DNA of 64,000 nucleotides from assembly GCA_902500995.1 (NCBI GenBank), contig CABVSR010000006.1:62001-126000 (forward strand). Reading direction: 5' to 3'. Shown piece after piece: positions 8,392 to 16,788 of this stretch. The translations under genes and the position numbers were made by a program. The notes under the pieces are model-generated. The model did not search any database, was not told the DNA's origin, and was given only the letters and a program-made list of their open reading frames with translations. Within the stretch, counting starts at the first letter, position 1. Each line of letters opens with the position of its first letter. The stretch comes from an uncultured Nitrospira sp. (GTDB lineage Bacteria > Nitrospirota > Nitrospiria > Nitrospirales > Nitrospiraceae).

Positions 8392-9129
8392 TTATTTCGC
8401 AGCCTGGGAAAAGCGGATATCGCCGTAATAGGCCACGGCACGCTCTTTCGTATTGTCCGTATCGGTCATGATCGCCACACCGTTGATGGCCGGCGGGTCC
8501 TCCCCGAACGCCGACCGATAGTCCTCGTACACATTTCGTTCCTCCTCCACCCAGGAGCCGGCCCGCGCTGCCCCGCTTTCCACGACGATCATCTTGGCGA
8601 AACTTGTGAACGCATTGTCCACGACCGTACCGACAGGGCTCTTGCTGTCCCAAATATAGTTGAGCGCGCCGATGGGGATGTCGCCGAACAGTGCCTGGCC
8701 GACCTTATATTTCAGTTTCTTTCCGACACTCACCTTATCCGGCTCATAGGCAAACGTGATGTAGAGGCGCGCCGGGTAGTCGTCGCCGTCCTTCCGGGTC
8801 ACGTCGCTCCGCTGCAAAATATTCTCGATTTTCCAACGCCAGCTGACAATCGGGTACTCACGCGGATCGATCGTCACGGCTTTGGTCAATCCCGAAGCGC
8901 CGGCATCGCTCACGGCCCTGACGACCGCGACCGATTGGTCTTTGACGACTTCGTAGTGCGTCTGCCGCTCGATCTTCTTAAACGTCAGCCTGCGCCAGCC
9001 ATCCGGCAACTCCGACCCTTCTGTGGCGGTAGAAAAGGTGCCCACGTCCAATTGTATGGGTGGCTGGGCGGTCCCGGTCACCGCGGTACTGGCCAGTGCG
9101 AGACAAACGATCGAGCAGACGCGTCTCAT
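8392..9129 (-). CDS. DUF3047 exported protein
   Basis: A 245-residue protein that resembles the DUF3047 family: a beta-rich domain with GLTKAVTIDPREYPIVSWRWKI and later YEDYRSAFGEDPPAINGVAIMTD. Function is unknown; the fold recalls carbohydrate-binding-like sandwich domains. ATG 9129 gives a signal peptide (RRVCSIVCLALASTAVTGTA). A TTG at 9156 would add nine residues and overlap the upstream reductase, so I prefer 9129. It lies seven bases after the MerA-like reductase stop and is the third gene of a TVP38/reductase/DUF3047 operon. A role in the same membrane or redox process is inferred from context only. Confidence 0.82.
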   Translation of the reverse strand: MRRVCSIVCLALASTAVTGTAQPPIQLDVGTFSTATEGSELPDGWRRLTFKKIERQTHYEVVKDQSVAVVRAVSDAGASGLTKAVTIDPREYPIVSWRWKIENILQRSDVTRKDGDDYPARLYITFAYEPDKVSVGKKLKYKVGQALFGDIPIGALNYIWDSKSPVGTVVDNAFTSFAKMIVVESGAARAGSWVEEERNVYEDYRSAFGEDPPAINGVAIMTDTDNTKERAVAYYGDIRFSQAAK

Positions 9130-9136
9130 ACTCCTG

Positions 9137-10705
9137 TCACCGCCGCAGCCATGCAAACAGCTTGGTCAGCAGCGCCTTGGTACGCGGAGTGAAGTGGGCT
9201 TTGCGCCAGAGATTGACGGCCTTCTTGATGACTTCAGCACGGGTCGGATAGGGATGGATGGTCGAGGCAATCGTCTTGGCGCCGGCCCCGGCCTTCATCG
9301 CCACCGAGACTTCGCTGATCAGGTCGCCGGCCCGCGCCCCCACAATGGTCGCGCCAAGGATCCTATCGGTCCCCTCCTGGATATGCAGACGAGCAAACCC
9401 CTCCTCGTCACCATCGAGAATCGCGCGATCGACCTCATCAAACCGGTACGTATAGGTTTCGACCTTCATGCCCTGCTGCTTCGCCTCCGCTTCATAGAGA
9501 CCGACGTGGGCGATTTCCGGTGTGGTGAAGGTACACCAGGGCATGTTCAGCGAATGTACGCTGGCATATCCCAATCCGAAGGGATGCGGAAACAGCGCGT
9601 TCTGAATGACGATCTGCGCCATGGCATCGGCGGCATGCGTAAACTTGAAGCGCGAACAGACATCACCGGCGGCATACACCCGCGGATTCGTGGTCTGCAG
9701 CCGATCGTTGACGGTGATCCCCTTGTCGTTGAATTCGACGCCGAGCGTTTCCAATCCTAGCCCTTGCACATTGGGCGCCCGACCCACGCCGACCAGAATT
9801 TCATCGACCGTCAGATCGTAGGGTCGCCCGTGAGAATCGACGATGAGCCGCTTGCCGCCGGGGACCTGTTCCACCCGGAGATCTTTCCCGCAACAGAGCA
9901 GGGTCACGCCGTCACGAGTCATCGACTGGTGCACGAGATCGGCCGCGTCGCGATCCTCATTCGGCAGGATGCCATGCATCGCTTCAATGAGTGACACGCG
10001 GCTGCCGAACCGCGCAAAAGCCTGTGCCAATTCGCACCCGATCGGGCCTGCGCCGATCACGCCGACGCGCGCAGGCAGGGTGGTGAGCGAAAAGACCGTT
10101 TCATTAGTGAGATATCCTGTCTCTTTCAAGCCCGGTATGGAGGGGGCGGCAGCCCTCGCACCGGTACAGACAGCCGCCTTGACGAAGGTGAGAGTCCGGT
10201 TGCCTGCCGAGCCTTCCACAACCACCGTCTCCTCGCCGGCAAACCGGGCCTGACCGATATAGACATCCACGCCCAATGCCTTGTAGCGATGCGCGGAGTC
10301 CACATGGCTGATTCTGGCCCGCAGCTGCCTCATCCTGGCCATGGCCGCACCGAAATCGTTGCTTGCCCCGTCCGGAATGTGGGCCCCGAATGCCTGAGCA
10401 TCGCGCACCTGTGCCCAGGCGTTCGCGGCGCGAATCATCGCCTTGGAGGGCACACAGCCGACATTGAGGCAATCGCCCCCCATCAGGTGGCGCTCGATGA
10501 GCGCCACCTTCGCGCCCACTCCGGCGGCAATGACCGCCGTGACTAATCCGGCCGTGCCTGCCCCGATCACGACGATGTTGTACCGGCCATCTGCTTCCGG
10601 GTTCACCCAGGCGGAGGGATGCACATTGGCGACCAGTTTTTGGTTGTGCTCGTCGTCCGGCAGAATGAGATGTTGACTCTCGGTAGCACTCACGGACGTC
10701 CCCAT
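9137..10705 (-). CDS. MerA-like FAD-dependent pyridine nucleotide-disulfide oxidoreductase
   Basis: A 522-residue group I flavoprotein disulfide reductase. It has an N-terminal FAD-binding GAGTAG (48-53), the redox pair GGDCLNVGCVPSK (Cys79 and Cys84), a central NAD(P)-binding GAGPIG, an AAGDV FAD motif, and a C-terminal IHPYPT motif matching the His-containing interface motif of the family. It lacks the N-terminal HMA metal-binding domain and the C-terminal Cys pair of true mercuric reductase, so mercury reduction is unlikely. Homologues are commonly annotated as mercuric-reductase-like and paired with TVP38 proteins, as here. The true electron acceptor is unknown. Confidence 0.88.
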   Translation of the reverse strand: MGTSVSATESQHLILPDDEHNQKLVANVHPSAWVNPEADGRYNIVVIGAGTAGLVTAVIAAGVGAKVALIERHLMGGDCLNVGCVPSKAMIRAANAWAQVRDAQAFGAHIPDGASNDFGAAMARMRQLRARISHVDSAHRYKALGVDVYIGQARFAGEETVVVEGSAGNRTLTFVKAAVCTGARAAAPSIPGLKETGYLTNETVFSLTTLPARVGVIGAGPIGCELAQAFARFGSRVSLIEAMHGILPNEDRDAADLVHQSMTRDGVTLLCCGKDLRVEQVPGGKRLIVDSHGRPYDLTVDEILVGVGRAPNVQGLGLETLGVEFNDKGITVNDRLQTTNPRVYAAGDVCSRFKFTHAADAMAQIVIQNALFPHPFGLGYASVHSLNMPWCTFTTPEIAHVGLYEAEAKQQGMKVETYTYRFDEVDRAILDGDEEGFARLHIQEGTDRILGATIVGARAGDLISEVSVAMKAGAGAKTIASTIHPYPTRAEVIKKAVNLWRKAHFTPRTKALLTKLFAWLRR

Positions 10706-10748
10706 GACCTTTCTTGCTCCGGGGCACCCTCCCGTCAGGGCGCCCTAT

Positions 10749-11465
10749 TCAAGCCGGTTTACCGGCGAACCGCTTGTACAGGATGGGCATCAGCGCCAGC
10801 AGCCCGAGGAGGGTAAACGCCATCAACACATTGGGAGAGACGATTTCCTTGAGCGAATTGATCGTACCCAGTTGGCGTCCCGCGTAGGCAAATACGAAAC
10901 TGCCGGGAATGATACCCAGGGATGTCGCCGCCACATAGGTTCCAACGTTGACCCTCGTTAACCCCGATACCATGTTGACCAGAAAAAACGGGAAGAGGGG
11001 AATCAAGCGCAGCGTGAGCAAATAGCTGAAGGCATTCCGGGCAAACCCTGCTTGAATGGCCCCCAGCCGGCTCCCGAATCGCCCCTCTACCCAATCTCGC
11101 AAAAGATAGCGCGCAACCAGGAACGCCAGCGTCGCTCCCACGGTCGCGCCGACATTCACATACAAGGTGCCCAGCAGGCTGCCGAAGAGAAATCCACCGG
11201 CAAGGGTCATGATCGCGCCTCCCGGCAAGGACAGCCCCACGACGGCGCAGTAGGCCAAGATGTAACCGGCAACGGCCGCCGGATAGTTGGCCTCCGTGAA
11301 CGCCAATAACTGATCCCGATTGGCCTTTAGCACCTCCAGCGAAAGGAATCGCCCGAGATCGAAATAGACAAACCCTGCCAGGGCAGCTCCCACGAGCAAG
11401 GCCAACCAGAGTTTGCCGCCACCCGCGCGGGCCTTGTTCAGTGACGTATCTATCGGAATGGTCAT
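10749..11465 (-). CDS. TVP38/TMEM64 (VTT/DedA-like) membrane protein
   Basis: An integral membrane protein with about five to six hydrophobic segments. It contains the VTT-domain signature: GLSLPGGAIMTLAGGFLFG, re-entrant-like G-rich stretches, and LRLIPLFPFFLVNMVSG followed by GIIPGSFVFAYAG. VTT proteins are linked to lipid scrambling or transport, but the substrate here is unknown. ATG 11465 starts close to the first membrane segment; in-frame alternatives are 11492 and 11516, none with a clear ribosome-binding site. It is first in an apparent operon with the MerA-like reductase (43-bp gap) and the DUF3047 gene. Confidence 0.86.
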   Translation of the reverse strand: MTIPIDTSLNKARAGGGKLWLALLVGAALAGFVYFDLGRFLSLEVLKANRDQLLAFTEANYPAAVAGYILAYCAVVGLSLPGGAIMTLAGGFLFGSLLGTLYVNVGATVGATLAFLVARYLLRDWVEGRFGSRLGAIQAGFARNAFSYLLTLRLIPLFPFFLVNMVSGLTRVNVGTYVAATSLGIIPGSFVFAYAGRQLGTINSLKEIVSPNVLMAFTLLGLLALMPILYKRFAGKPA

Positions 11466-11658
11466 CGGTGTCTGTGCTCCCGGCGGTATCATCGTGTCTG
11501 CCCGCGCCTGTGTCAATCGCCGTCACGCCTCGGCACTGTCCCGGGCACAGTCTTTCGCCCTCTCCCTCCCGGTTTTGCCTACCCGGCCAGACCTGTGCCT
11601 CAAGTGCAGGATGGCAACATCCGAAAGAACTCTTGATGCCAGGGGGTAAGTGGAGGTA

Positions 11659-11865
11659 ATGTCGATCCTGTACACAACGATTGATGTTTTGGATGCTGCC
11701 ATGCCGACGACTCATTCGGTTCCACAGCAGACACGTGCCTCGCACCCCGCTTACGAATCCGCTTTACACGTGTGGATGCGCCCCTGTCCCCAGTGCCAGT
11801 GCCGGCTGAAAAAAATTTCCCCAGAAGAATCATGGCATTGCGGCTGCGGCTGGCGCACGGAGTGA
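11659..11865 (+). CDS. Small zinc-ribbon-like hypothetical protein
   Basis: A 68-residue reading frame ending in a compact Cys-rich module: CPQCQCRL, then HCGCGWRTE, giving two CxC/CxxC-type knuckles about 20 residues apart, consistent with a zinc ribbon. GGAGG lies immediately before ATG 11659, but the spacing is very short; the in-frame GTG at 11650 and ATG at 11701 are alternatives. It overlaps no other supported gene. Existence is moderately supported by the ribbon pattern; function unknown. Confidence 0.45.
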   Translation: MSILYTTIDVLDAAMPTTHSVPQQTRASHPAYESALHVWMRPCPQCQCRLKKISPEESWHCGCGWRTE

Positions 11866-11901
11866 AGTGGTACAATTGAAGCAGATGAAGGGGGTGATGT
11901 C

Positions 11902-12051
11902 ATGGGACCGCTCTCGGTGCACGATATGAAAGGTGGATTCTTCCTCATCGCAAGTTTCGTGTTACTGGCCACCATTTGCGCCATTGCCGCGCTGGGCACG
12001 TTGATGCGCCCGCAACGCTGGTGCGAGCGCGAAACCAGACTACACGTTTGA
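11902..12051 (+). CDS. 49-residue single-span membrane protein
   Basis: A short reading frame encoding a short polar N-terminus, a strong transmembrane helix (FFLIASFVLLATICAIAALG) and a basic C-terminal tail (MRPQRWCERETRLHV). A GGGGGTG ribosome-binding site ends about five bases before ATG 11902. A possible -10 box (TACAAT, 11871-11876) lies at a sensible distance, though no good -35 matches it. The helix-then-positive-tail layout fits a small bitopic protein. No family recognised; the following 229 bases to 12280 hold no gene I can support. Confidence 0.45.
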   Translation: MGPLSVHDMKGGFFLIASFVLLATICAIAALGTLMRPQRWCERETRLHV

Positions 12052-12280
12052 CGGTCCTCGTAGCGGAGCCGCCGAGTGGTCTCACTTCTGTGCACCGCTT
12101 GGGATTGCCCGAACGAGTTGCACCCGATCCGCCACAGCTCCTTCTTTCGAATTCTCCCCGCGCAAAACAACTACAGGTTTTCCCGCAGACACGATGTAAG
12201 AGTCGTCTTCTTCCCGCTGCATACACCCGCCCTTGTCAGAACAGGTCGTCTTGCCCTACCCTGTCATCAGGGAGGCTGGA

Positions 12281-12925
12281 ATGGATCAGAACGAACGGTT
12301 GATCAAAACCAAGGAACAGTGGGCCAAGGCGCGCCGCGGCGGAGAAGAGCGGGAAGTATTTTATGAAGGGGACGATCGGCTGCCTCCGGGTCAGCATCTG
12401 GTTGAGACATGGCCGGTACTCGACCTGGGCCAGAAACCCGACATCCCGCTTCCCGAATGGAAACTCACGATCGGAGGCGCAGTCGCGGCGCAGGCAAGCT
12501 GGACCTGGGCCGATTTTTTGGCGCAGCCTCAGTTCAGGGACGTCTCGGACTTTCATTGCGTGACCTCCTGGAGCCGCTATGACAACGAGTGGGAAGGGGT
12601 CAGCTTCAAGCACCTCGTATCCGTCGTCCAGCCGCTTCCTTCCGCCCGATTTGTGCTGTTCAAATCCTATGACGACTACACGACCAATTTGCCGCTCAGT
12701 GCGTGCCTAGACGATGACGTGCTGCTCACCTACAAATGGAACGGCCGGCCGCTCACGAAGGAACATGGCGGCCCGGTACGCATGATTATCCCGAAGCGGT
12801 ACGCCTGGAAAGGCGCCAAATGGATCAAGGAAATCACCTTCTCGGATCACGACGAGAAAGGGTTCTGGGAGGTGCGCGGATACTCGAATACGGCTCTCCC
12901 CTGGCAAAATGATCGCTACGGATGA
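12281..12925 (+). CDS. Molybdopterin-dependent oxidoreductase (sulfite oxidase / MsrP-like)
   Basis: A 214-residue protein made almost entirely of the sulfite-oxidase-type molybdopterin-binding domain. The putative Mo-ligating Cys lies in DFHCVTSWSRYDNEWEGV. LPLSACLDDDVLL and HGGPVRMIIPKRYAWKGAKWI are typical of the YedY/MsrP catalytic-domain group. No Tat signal is seen at the N-terminus (MDQNERLIKTKEQW), so a cytoplasmic location is likely, unlike MsrP. ATG 12281 has a good GGGAGG five to eight bases upstream; longer reading from 12233 is not needed. It precedes the epimerase gene by 27 bases. Substrate unknown. Confidence 0.86.
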   Translation: MDQNERLIKTKEQWAKARRGGEEREVFYEGDDRLPPGQHLVETWPVLDLGQKPDIPLPEWKLTIGGAVAAQASWTWADFLAQPQFRDVSDFHCVTSWSRYDNEWEGVSFKHLVSVVQPLPSARFVLFKSYDDYTTNLPLSACLDDDVLLTYKWNGRPLTKEHGGPVRMIIPKRYAWKGAKWIKEITFSDHDEKGFWEVRGYSNTALPWQNDRYG

Positions 12926-12952
12926 GTCCTCCACGCACAGGCACGACGCCCG

Positions 12953-14053
12953 GTGAAATCCTCCCTCATACAGCGCATTGACATCTGGCCGGTCGATATT
13001 CCGGTCACCGATCCCTTCGTCGTGGCCACCGGCGCGCGCGTGACGGCCCAAAACATCTTCATGCGCGTGACCCTGCAGGATGGAACGCAGGGCTTCGGAG
13101 AAGCCGCGCCCTTTCCCGAAGTGGGAGACGAAGACCGAGATTCCTGCCTGACTGCCGCAAGGGAATTGGCTTCCGGCCTGATTGGACAATCTGCCGCAGA
13201 CTATGAAGCCCTCGCGGATCGCCTGACTGAACAGGCGCCGTCTTCTCCTGCCGCCCGATGCGGTTTGGAAACGGCCGTCCTCGATGCCTATTGCCGAACG
13301 CAAAGCATCCCGCTCTGGGAACTGTGGGGGAAAACCGGTGTCCGTGAGCGGGAGACCGACATCACCATCCCGATCTGCGACCTCGAAAAAACGCTCGCCC
13401 TCTCGCGCGGCTGGTATGCGCGAGGTTTCCGCCTGTTCAAAATGAAAGTCGGAACCGATGTGGAAGAAGACATTCGCCGCTTACAGGCCGTGCATGAGGC
13501 GCTGCCGGGTATCGGCTTCATCGGTGATGGCAATCAAGGCTTTTCCCGGGAGGACTGCATCCGTTTTGCCGGCGGGGTGAAACAGTTCGGAGGGCGGCTG
13601 GTACTCCTGGAACAACCCGTCATCCGGGACGACCTCGAGGGACTTCAAGCCATTCGGCACCTGACAGGCATTCCTGTGGCGGCCGACGAATCCGTCCGGT
13701 CCCTGCAGGATGCGCGTCGGGTCGTCGCCATGCAGGCCGCGGACTATATCAATATCAAGATCATGAAAACCGGAGTGATCGAGGCACGGCGCATCGCCGC
13801 GTTCACTCGTTCGGCCGGGCTCCGGCTCATGGTCGGCGGCATGCTCGAAACCCGCATCGCGATGGGATGTTCCTTCAGCCTGGTGCTGGGGTTGGGCGAC
13901 TTCAACGTGCTGGACCTCGACACCCCGCTTCTCCTCTCAACTGATCCCGTCATCGGCGGGTATCGCTACCATGGTCCACGCCTCCAACCCTGGCACGAAC
14001 CGGGGCTGAGCCTGCAGGTGTCTGTTCCCGCCGACTGTACCACCGTTCACTAA
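12953..14053 (+). CDS. Dipeptide epimerase (enolase superfamily)
   Basis: A 366-residue enolase-superfamily protein of the muconate-lactonizing/dipeptide-epimerase subgroup. The KxK motif is in LFKMKVG, followed by metal ligands in IGDGNQGF, LLEQPV and AADESV, and the second catalytic Lys in INIKIMKTG. The two opposing lysines are diagnostic for 1,1-proton-transfer epimerases such as L-Ala-D/L-Glu epimerase (peptidoglycan peptide recycling). Substrate specificity cannot be fixed from sequence alone. Start is GTG 12953, matching the beginning of the N-terminal capping domain. It probably shares a transcript with the upstream molybdopterin oxidoreductase. Confidence 0.87.
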   Translation: MKSSLIQRIDIWPVDIPVTDPFVVATGARVTAQNIFMRVTLQDGTQGFGEAAPFPEVGDEDRDSCLTAARELASGLIGQSAADYEALADRLTEQAPSSPAARCGLETAVLDAYCRTQSIPLWELWGKTGVRERETDITIPICDLEKTLALSRGWYARGFRLFKMKVGTDVEEDIRRLQAVHEALPGIGFIGDGNQGFSREDCIRFAGGVKQFGGRLVLLEQPVIRDDLEGLQAIRHLTGIPVAADESVRSLQDARRVVAMQAADYINIKIMKTGVIEARRIAAFTRSAGLRLMVGGMLETRIAMGCSFSLVLGLGDFNVLDLDTPLLLSTDPVIGGYRYHGPRLQPWHEPGLSLQVSVPADCTTVH

Positions 14054-14225
14054 TCGGGCCGCCTCCAAGACCTCGCGTCACTGGCCAATCTCCCTGCTGC
14101 AAGTTTCCGGAAATATTTTGCCGTTTTTCCACTTTTCTGAAAAATTAGCCTGAGGCAGCGTGGCTCCGCTGAGCGGACCACTTTTCTCACTGATGGCCAC
14201 CGTCCGTATCCGGGAGGAACGTCCC

Positions 14226-15032
14226 ATGCAATCAATGATCCCATACCCGCGACTCGCATCTGTCTGTACGCTCTGCTGGATGGTGGGAGGCGCGGCATTG
14301 ACGTTGGGAGGCTGCGTCTCGCAGCAGACCTATGACAGCGCCAGACATGAAGTGAAAACGCGCGCCGGCGAGCTGGCGCAAACGCAGGCCGATATCCATA
14401 CCCTTGAACAAGACCGGGACGCGACCCATCTGGCCAATCAGCGCGACGAACGCGCGCTCGCCGACCTGAAAAGCGAATTGAAAAAGATTCAGGCCTCGTA
14501 CGACCAACTCCACAAGGCGAATCAGGCTAAACTGGCGCTGCTCGAGCAGAACATTGCGACACTGCGTGCCCGACACCAGGCCATGCTGAAAGAGATCAGC
14601 GACACAAAACGGAATGAAAAACGGCTGGAAGCCCTGACCACCCTGCGCGAACGGACGATGGCGACGCCGTTACCCGGACCCCAGGCACAGGTCACGCCCG
14701 TCGACGCCGTTCAACAGGAGCCGCGCAGGGTCGCGGTGATTACTCCGGAACCCTCTGAGACAACTCCATCCTCGACGACGCCGATTCCCGCCGGAGCTTC
14801 CTCACCGGCGGCCCCTGCGCCGTCCATGACCTCAGCGCCGGCACCGGCCACTGCTCCCGCCGCGCCGGTGGCCGCAGCTCCGGCCACTTCGAACGCGCCG
14901 GCCAAAGTGGCCCACGCACCGGTCGCCCCACCGGCTCCACGCCCCGTACCGGCAACAGCTCCTCAGGATGACTCCTGGTTCTCAAGCGTGACAGGGTGGT
15001 TTTCTTCGTTGATCGATTGGCTCTGGGCCTAG
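14226..15032 (+). CDS. Coiled-coil lipoprotein with Pro/Ala-rich tail
   Basis: A 268-residue lipoprotein: signal peptide with lipobox LGGC (Cys about residue 30), then a long coiled coil (about 35-145, rich in Glu, Lys, Ala, Leu), an Ala/Pro/Ser/Thr-rich low-complexity linker of roughly 90 residues, and a short aromatic C-terminus (DDSWFSSVTGWFSSLIDWLWA). The layout suggests an outer-membrane-anchored protein spanning periplasm or peptidoglycan. The ending of repeated W/F residues may contact membrane. ATG 14226 has GGAGG eight bases upstream; reading from 14160 is not supported. The AT-rich stretch at about 14110-14155 upstream is the likely promoter region. Confidence 0.8.
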   Translation: MQSMIPYPRLASVCTLCWMVGGAALTLGGCVSQQTYDSARHEVKTRAGELAQTQADIHTLEQDRDATHLANQRDERALADLKSELKKIQASYDQLHKANQAKLALLEQNIATLRARHQAMLKEISDTKRNEKRLEALTTLRERTMATPLPGPQAQVTPVDAVQQEPRRVAVITPEPSETTPSSTTPIPAGASSPAAPAPSMTSAPAPATAPAAPVAAAPATSNAPAKVAHAPVAPPAPRPVPATAPQDDSWFSSVTGWFSSLIDWLWA

Positions 15033-15064
15033 CAGTTGAACCGGGTTGGTCTCGCCGGGGAGCC

Positions 15065-15286
15065 TTACGAAATTGCCCCGGCGGGGCTGAATCCATCTCC
15101 CCCCTCCTCGCATTTTTTGCAGTTTAACTCTGTGCCGAGAAACTTCTTCCGCCCTTCTTCCGTCAGCACCCACGGCCGGCTCGTCAGCGGCGGCTGATGA
15201 CGCACATGCTGGCCATGCCCGCATCGAAGGTCGGCGACCCAATGCCCCTCCTCATCCTGGTGATATCCGATAATCGATTGCAGCAT
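15065..15286 (-). CDS. DUF3565 small protein
   Basis: A 73-residue protein matching DUF3565 by its layout: IIGYHQDEEGHWVADLRCGHGQHVRH, then RPWVLTEEGR and a C-terminal CKKC. The single Cys with multiple His near the N-terminus plus the C-terminal CxxC suggest metal binding (inference). Function of the family is unknown. The longer frame starts at 15316, but ATG 15286 has a GAGGAG ribosome-binding site at normal spacing and begins at the conserved domain. Convergent with the upstream lipoprotein gene. Confidence 0.8.
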   Translation of the reverse strand: MLQSIIGYHQDEEGHWVADLRCGHGQHVRHQPPLTSRPWVLTEEGRKKFLGTELNCKKCEEGGDGFSPAGAIS

Positions 15287-15415
15287 CACCCACGCTCCTC
15301 GTAGTTGTTCGCGCACTCAACGGCGCATCTGCGCCTGCCGGAGATACCAGCGCCACAAACGACTATGGTACACTTCCGCGCCAACTAGAGTACCACGTTC
15401 TCCAGGAGGTCGCAG

Positions 15416-16315
15416 ATGGCCCAGTCGAAGTTTCGCATCGGCATCGTCGGGGTGGGACGCATGGGAGCCAACATGGCCCGCCGTCTTCACGACCTTACGT
15501 ATCAGATTGTGGCCGTTTACGACACCGAGGGATCACGCGCGCAGGCACTCGCCGAAGAACTCGGCTGCAGAGCCGTGTCGACTCCGGCCCAGGTCGCTGA
15601 ACCAGCCGATACCATCTTGACGGTGGTGCCGGATGATGCAGCCATGCGCCACATCTATGCGCCCAATACAGCTGACAGCTTACTTCGGCATGCGGATGAC
15701 CGGCTCTTTATCAATTGCGCGACCCTCTCGCCCGCTCTCCAGGCAGAAGTCCACCGGCTGGTGGAAGACCGGGGCGGCAGCAGCCTCGAAGCCTGTATGG
15801 CGAGCAGCATTCCCCAGGCCCGCCAAGGCACCCTCTATCTGATGTGCGGTGGGCGGCGGGAGGTATTCGAACGCGCAACCCCCTTGCTCAAGGACCTGAG
15901 CGCGCACCTGCGTTATATCGGACCAGCGGGCGACGCCGCTAAGGTAAAAGCGCTGGTCAATATGGTCATGAACGCCAACACCGCCGCCCTGGCGGAAGGC
16001 CTAGGCCTGGCATCGGCTCTGGAATTGGACCTGACCATGGTCCGCGACGTGTTTTCGCAGACCGGCGCCAACTCCCGCGTCCTGGAGACAGACGGCGAGG
16101 ACATGCAGCAGCGCGCGCATGACTGTTATTTTTCCGCCGCCCATGCCGCGAAGGATTCAGGGATCGCTTGCAGTCTGGCCGCTCAGGTCGGCTTGGACCT
16201 TCCTCTTGCGAAAGCGACGTATGATCAATACCGCCGGCTGATCACGATCGGCAAGGGCGAATGGGATAAGTCTGCGGTGGCGGAACTGACCTTCAAAGAG
16301 CGGCTGGCTCGCTGA
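15416..16315 (+). CDS. 3-hydroxyisobutyrate dehydrogenase-family NAD(P) oxidoreductase
   Basis: A 299-residue beta-hydroxyacid dehydrogenase. An N-terminal Rossmann motif (GIVGVGRMGANMARRL) is followed by the INCATLSP substrate-binding strand, the GGSSLEACMASS region where most relatives have DAPVSGG-type sequence, and the catalytic-Lys region KVKALVNMVMNANTAALAEG. The family includes 3-hydroxyisobutyrate, tartronate semialdehyde and succinic-semialdehyde-type reductases; I cannot choose between these. The altered DAPVSGG segment (LEACMASS) suggests a shifted substrate. ATG 15416 follows AGGAGG six bases upstream. It stands alone, between convergent and divergent neighbours. Confidence 0.88.
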   Translation: MAQSKFRIGIVGVGRMGANMARRLHDLTYQIVAVYDTEGSRAQALAEELGCRAVSTPAQVAEPADTILTVVPDDAAMRHIYAPNTADSLLRHADDRLFINCATLSPALQAEVHRLVEDRGGSSLEACMASSIPQARQGTLYLMCGGRREVFERATPLLKDLSAHLRYIGPAGDAAKVKALVNMVMNANTAALAEGLGLASALELDLTMVRDVFSQTGANSRVLETDGEDMQQRAHDCYFSAAHAAKDSGIACSLAAQVGLDLPLAKATYDQYRRLITIGKGEWDKSAVAELTFKERLAR

Positions 16316-16323
16316 CGATCTGC

Positions 16324-16788
16324 TCAGGGCTTTTCGAACGACCGCTCGGGCTTGACGGACGGCGGGAAAAACTTCCACCGTTTCTGGGCATCCACATCGA
16401 ACGAGCCCAAAAACGTCGACCGCCCCGCCAACGATTGAAACTCTACCAGGCGAATCCTGCAGCTCGTGCGATCAATCACCCGGGCATCATACTGTCCTAA
16501 TAGCGTAATCGCCCCGGACTCCTGCTCGTAGACATTGCGCCTTCCCGCATAACCCGTATCGGGAAACAACTCGGCCGTATCGGTACACCCATGAGGACCT
16601 TCCACCTGCAGTGTCAACCGGTAGCGCGACAAAAATGGATGGGTGGCGACACGCGTCACTCGCAGGCGAAGCCCGGCCGAAGGCACATCAGCCTCAGCCG
16701 GCTCGGGACGATCGCTGTTACAAGCCGTCAGGAGGAGGACCAGCCCCATCACCACCCAGACCGGTCCTCGTCCCTGCACCAGATTCAT
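16324..16788 (-). CDS. Hypothetical lipoprotein
   Basis: A 154-residue lipoprotein with lipobox LLTAC (Cys about residue 23). The mature domain is beta-rich with three Cys residues besides the lipid Cys region (GPHGCTD, RTSCRIR) that may form a disulfide. No family recognised. The ATG at 16788 overlaps the stop of the upstream GlcG-like gene by four bases (ATGA), so the two are translated from one transcript and may act together in the envelope (inference). Confidence 0.75.
   Translation of the reverse strand: MNLVQGRGPVWVVMGLVLLLTACNSDRPEPAEADVPSAGLRLRVTRVATHPFLSRYRLTLQVEGPHGCTDTAELFPDTGYAGRRNVYEQESGAITLLGQYDARVIDRTSCRIRLVEFQSLAGRSTFLGSFDVDAQKRWKFFPPSVKPERSFEKP

Noticed and set aside
9129-9156. 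TTG start of the DUF3047 gene at 9156.
   Set aside because: It would overlap the reductase gene, add residues before the signal peptide and has no ribosome-binding site.
12052-12280. Open frames on both strands between the 49-residue gene and the molybdopterin oxidoreductase.
   Set aside because: No ribosome-binding site, motif or signal peptide supports them; they have the look of shadow frames in GC-rich DNA.
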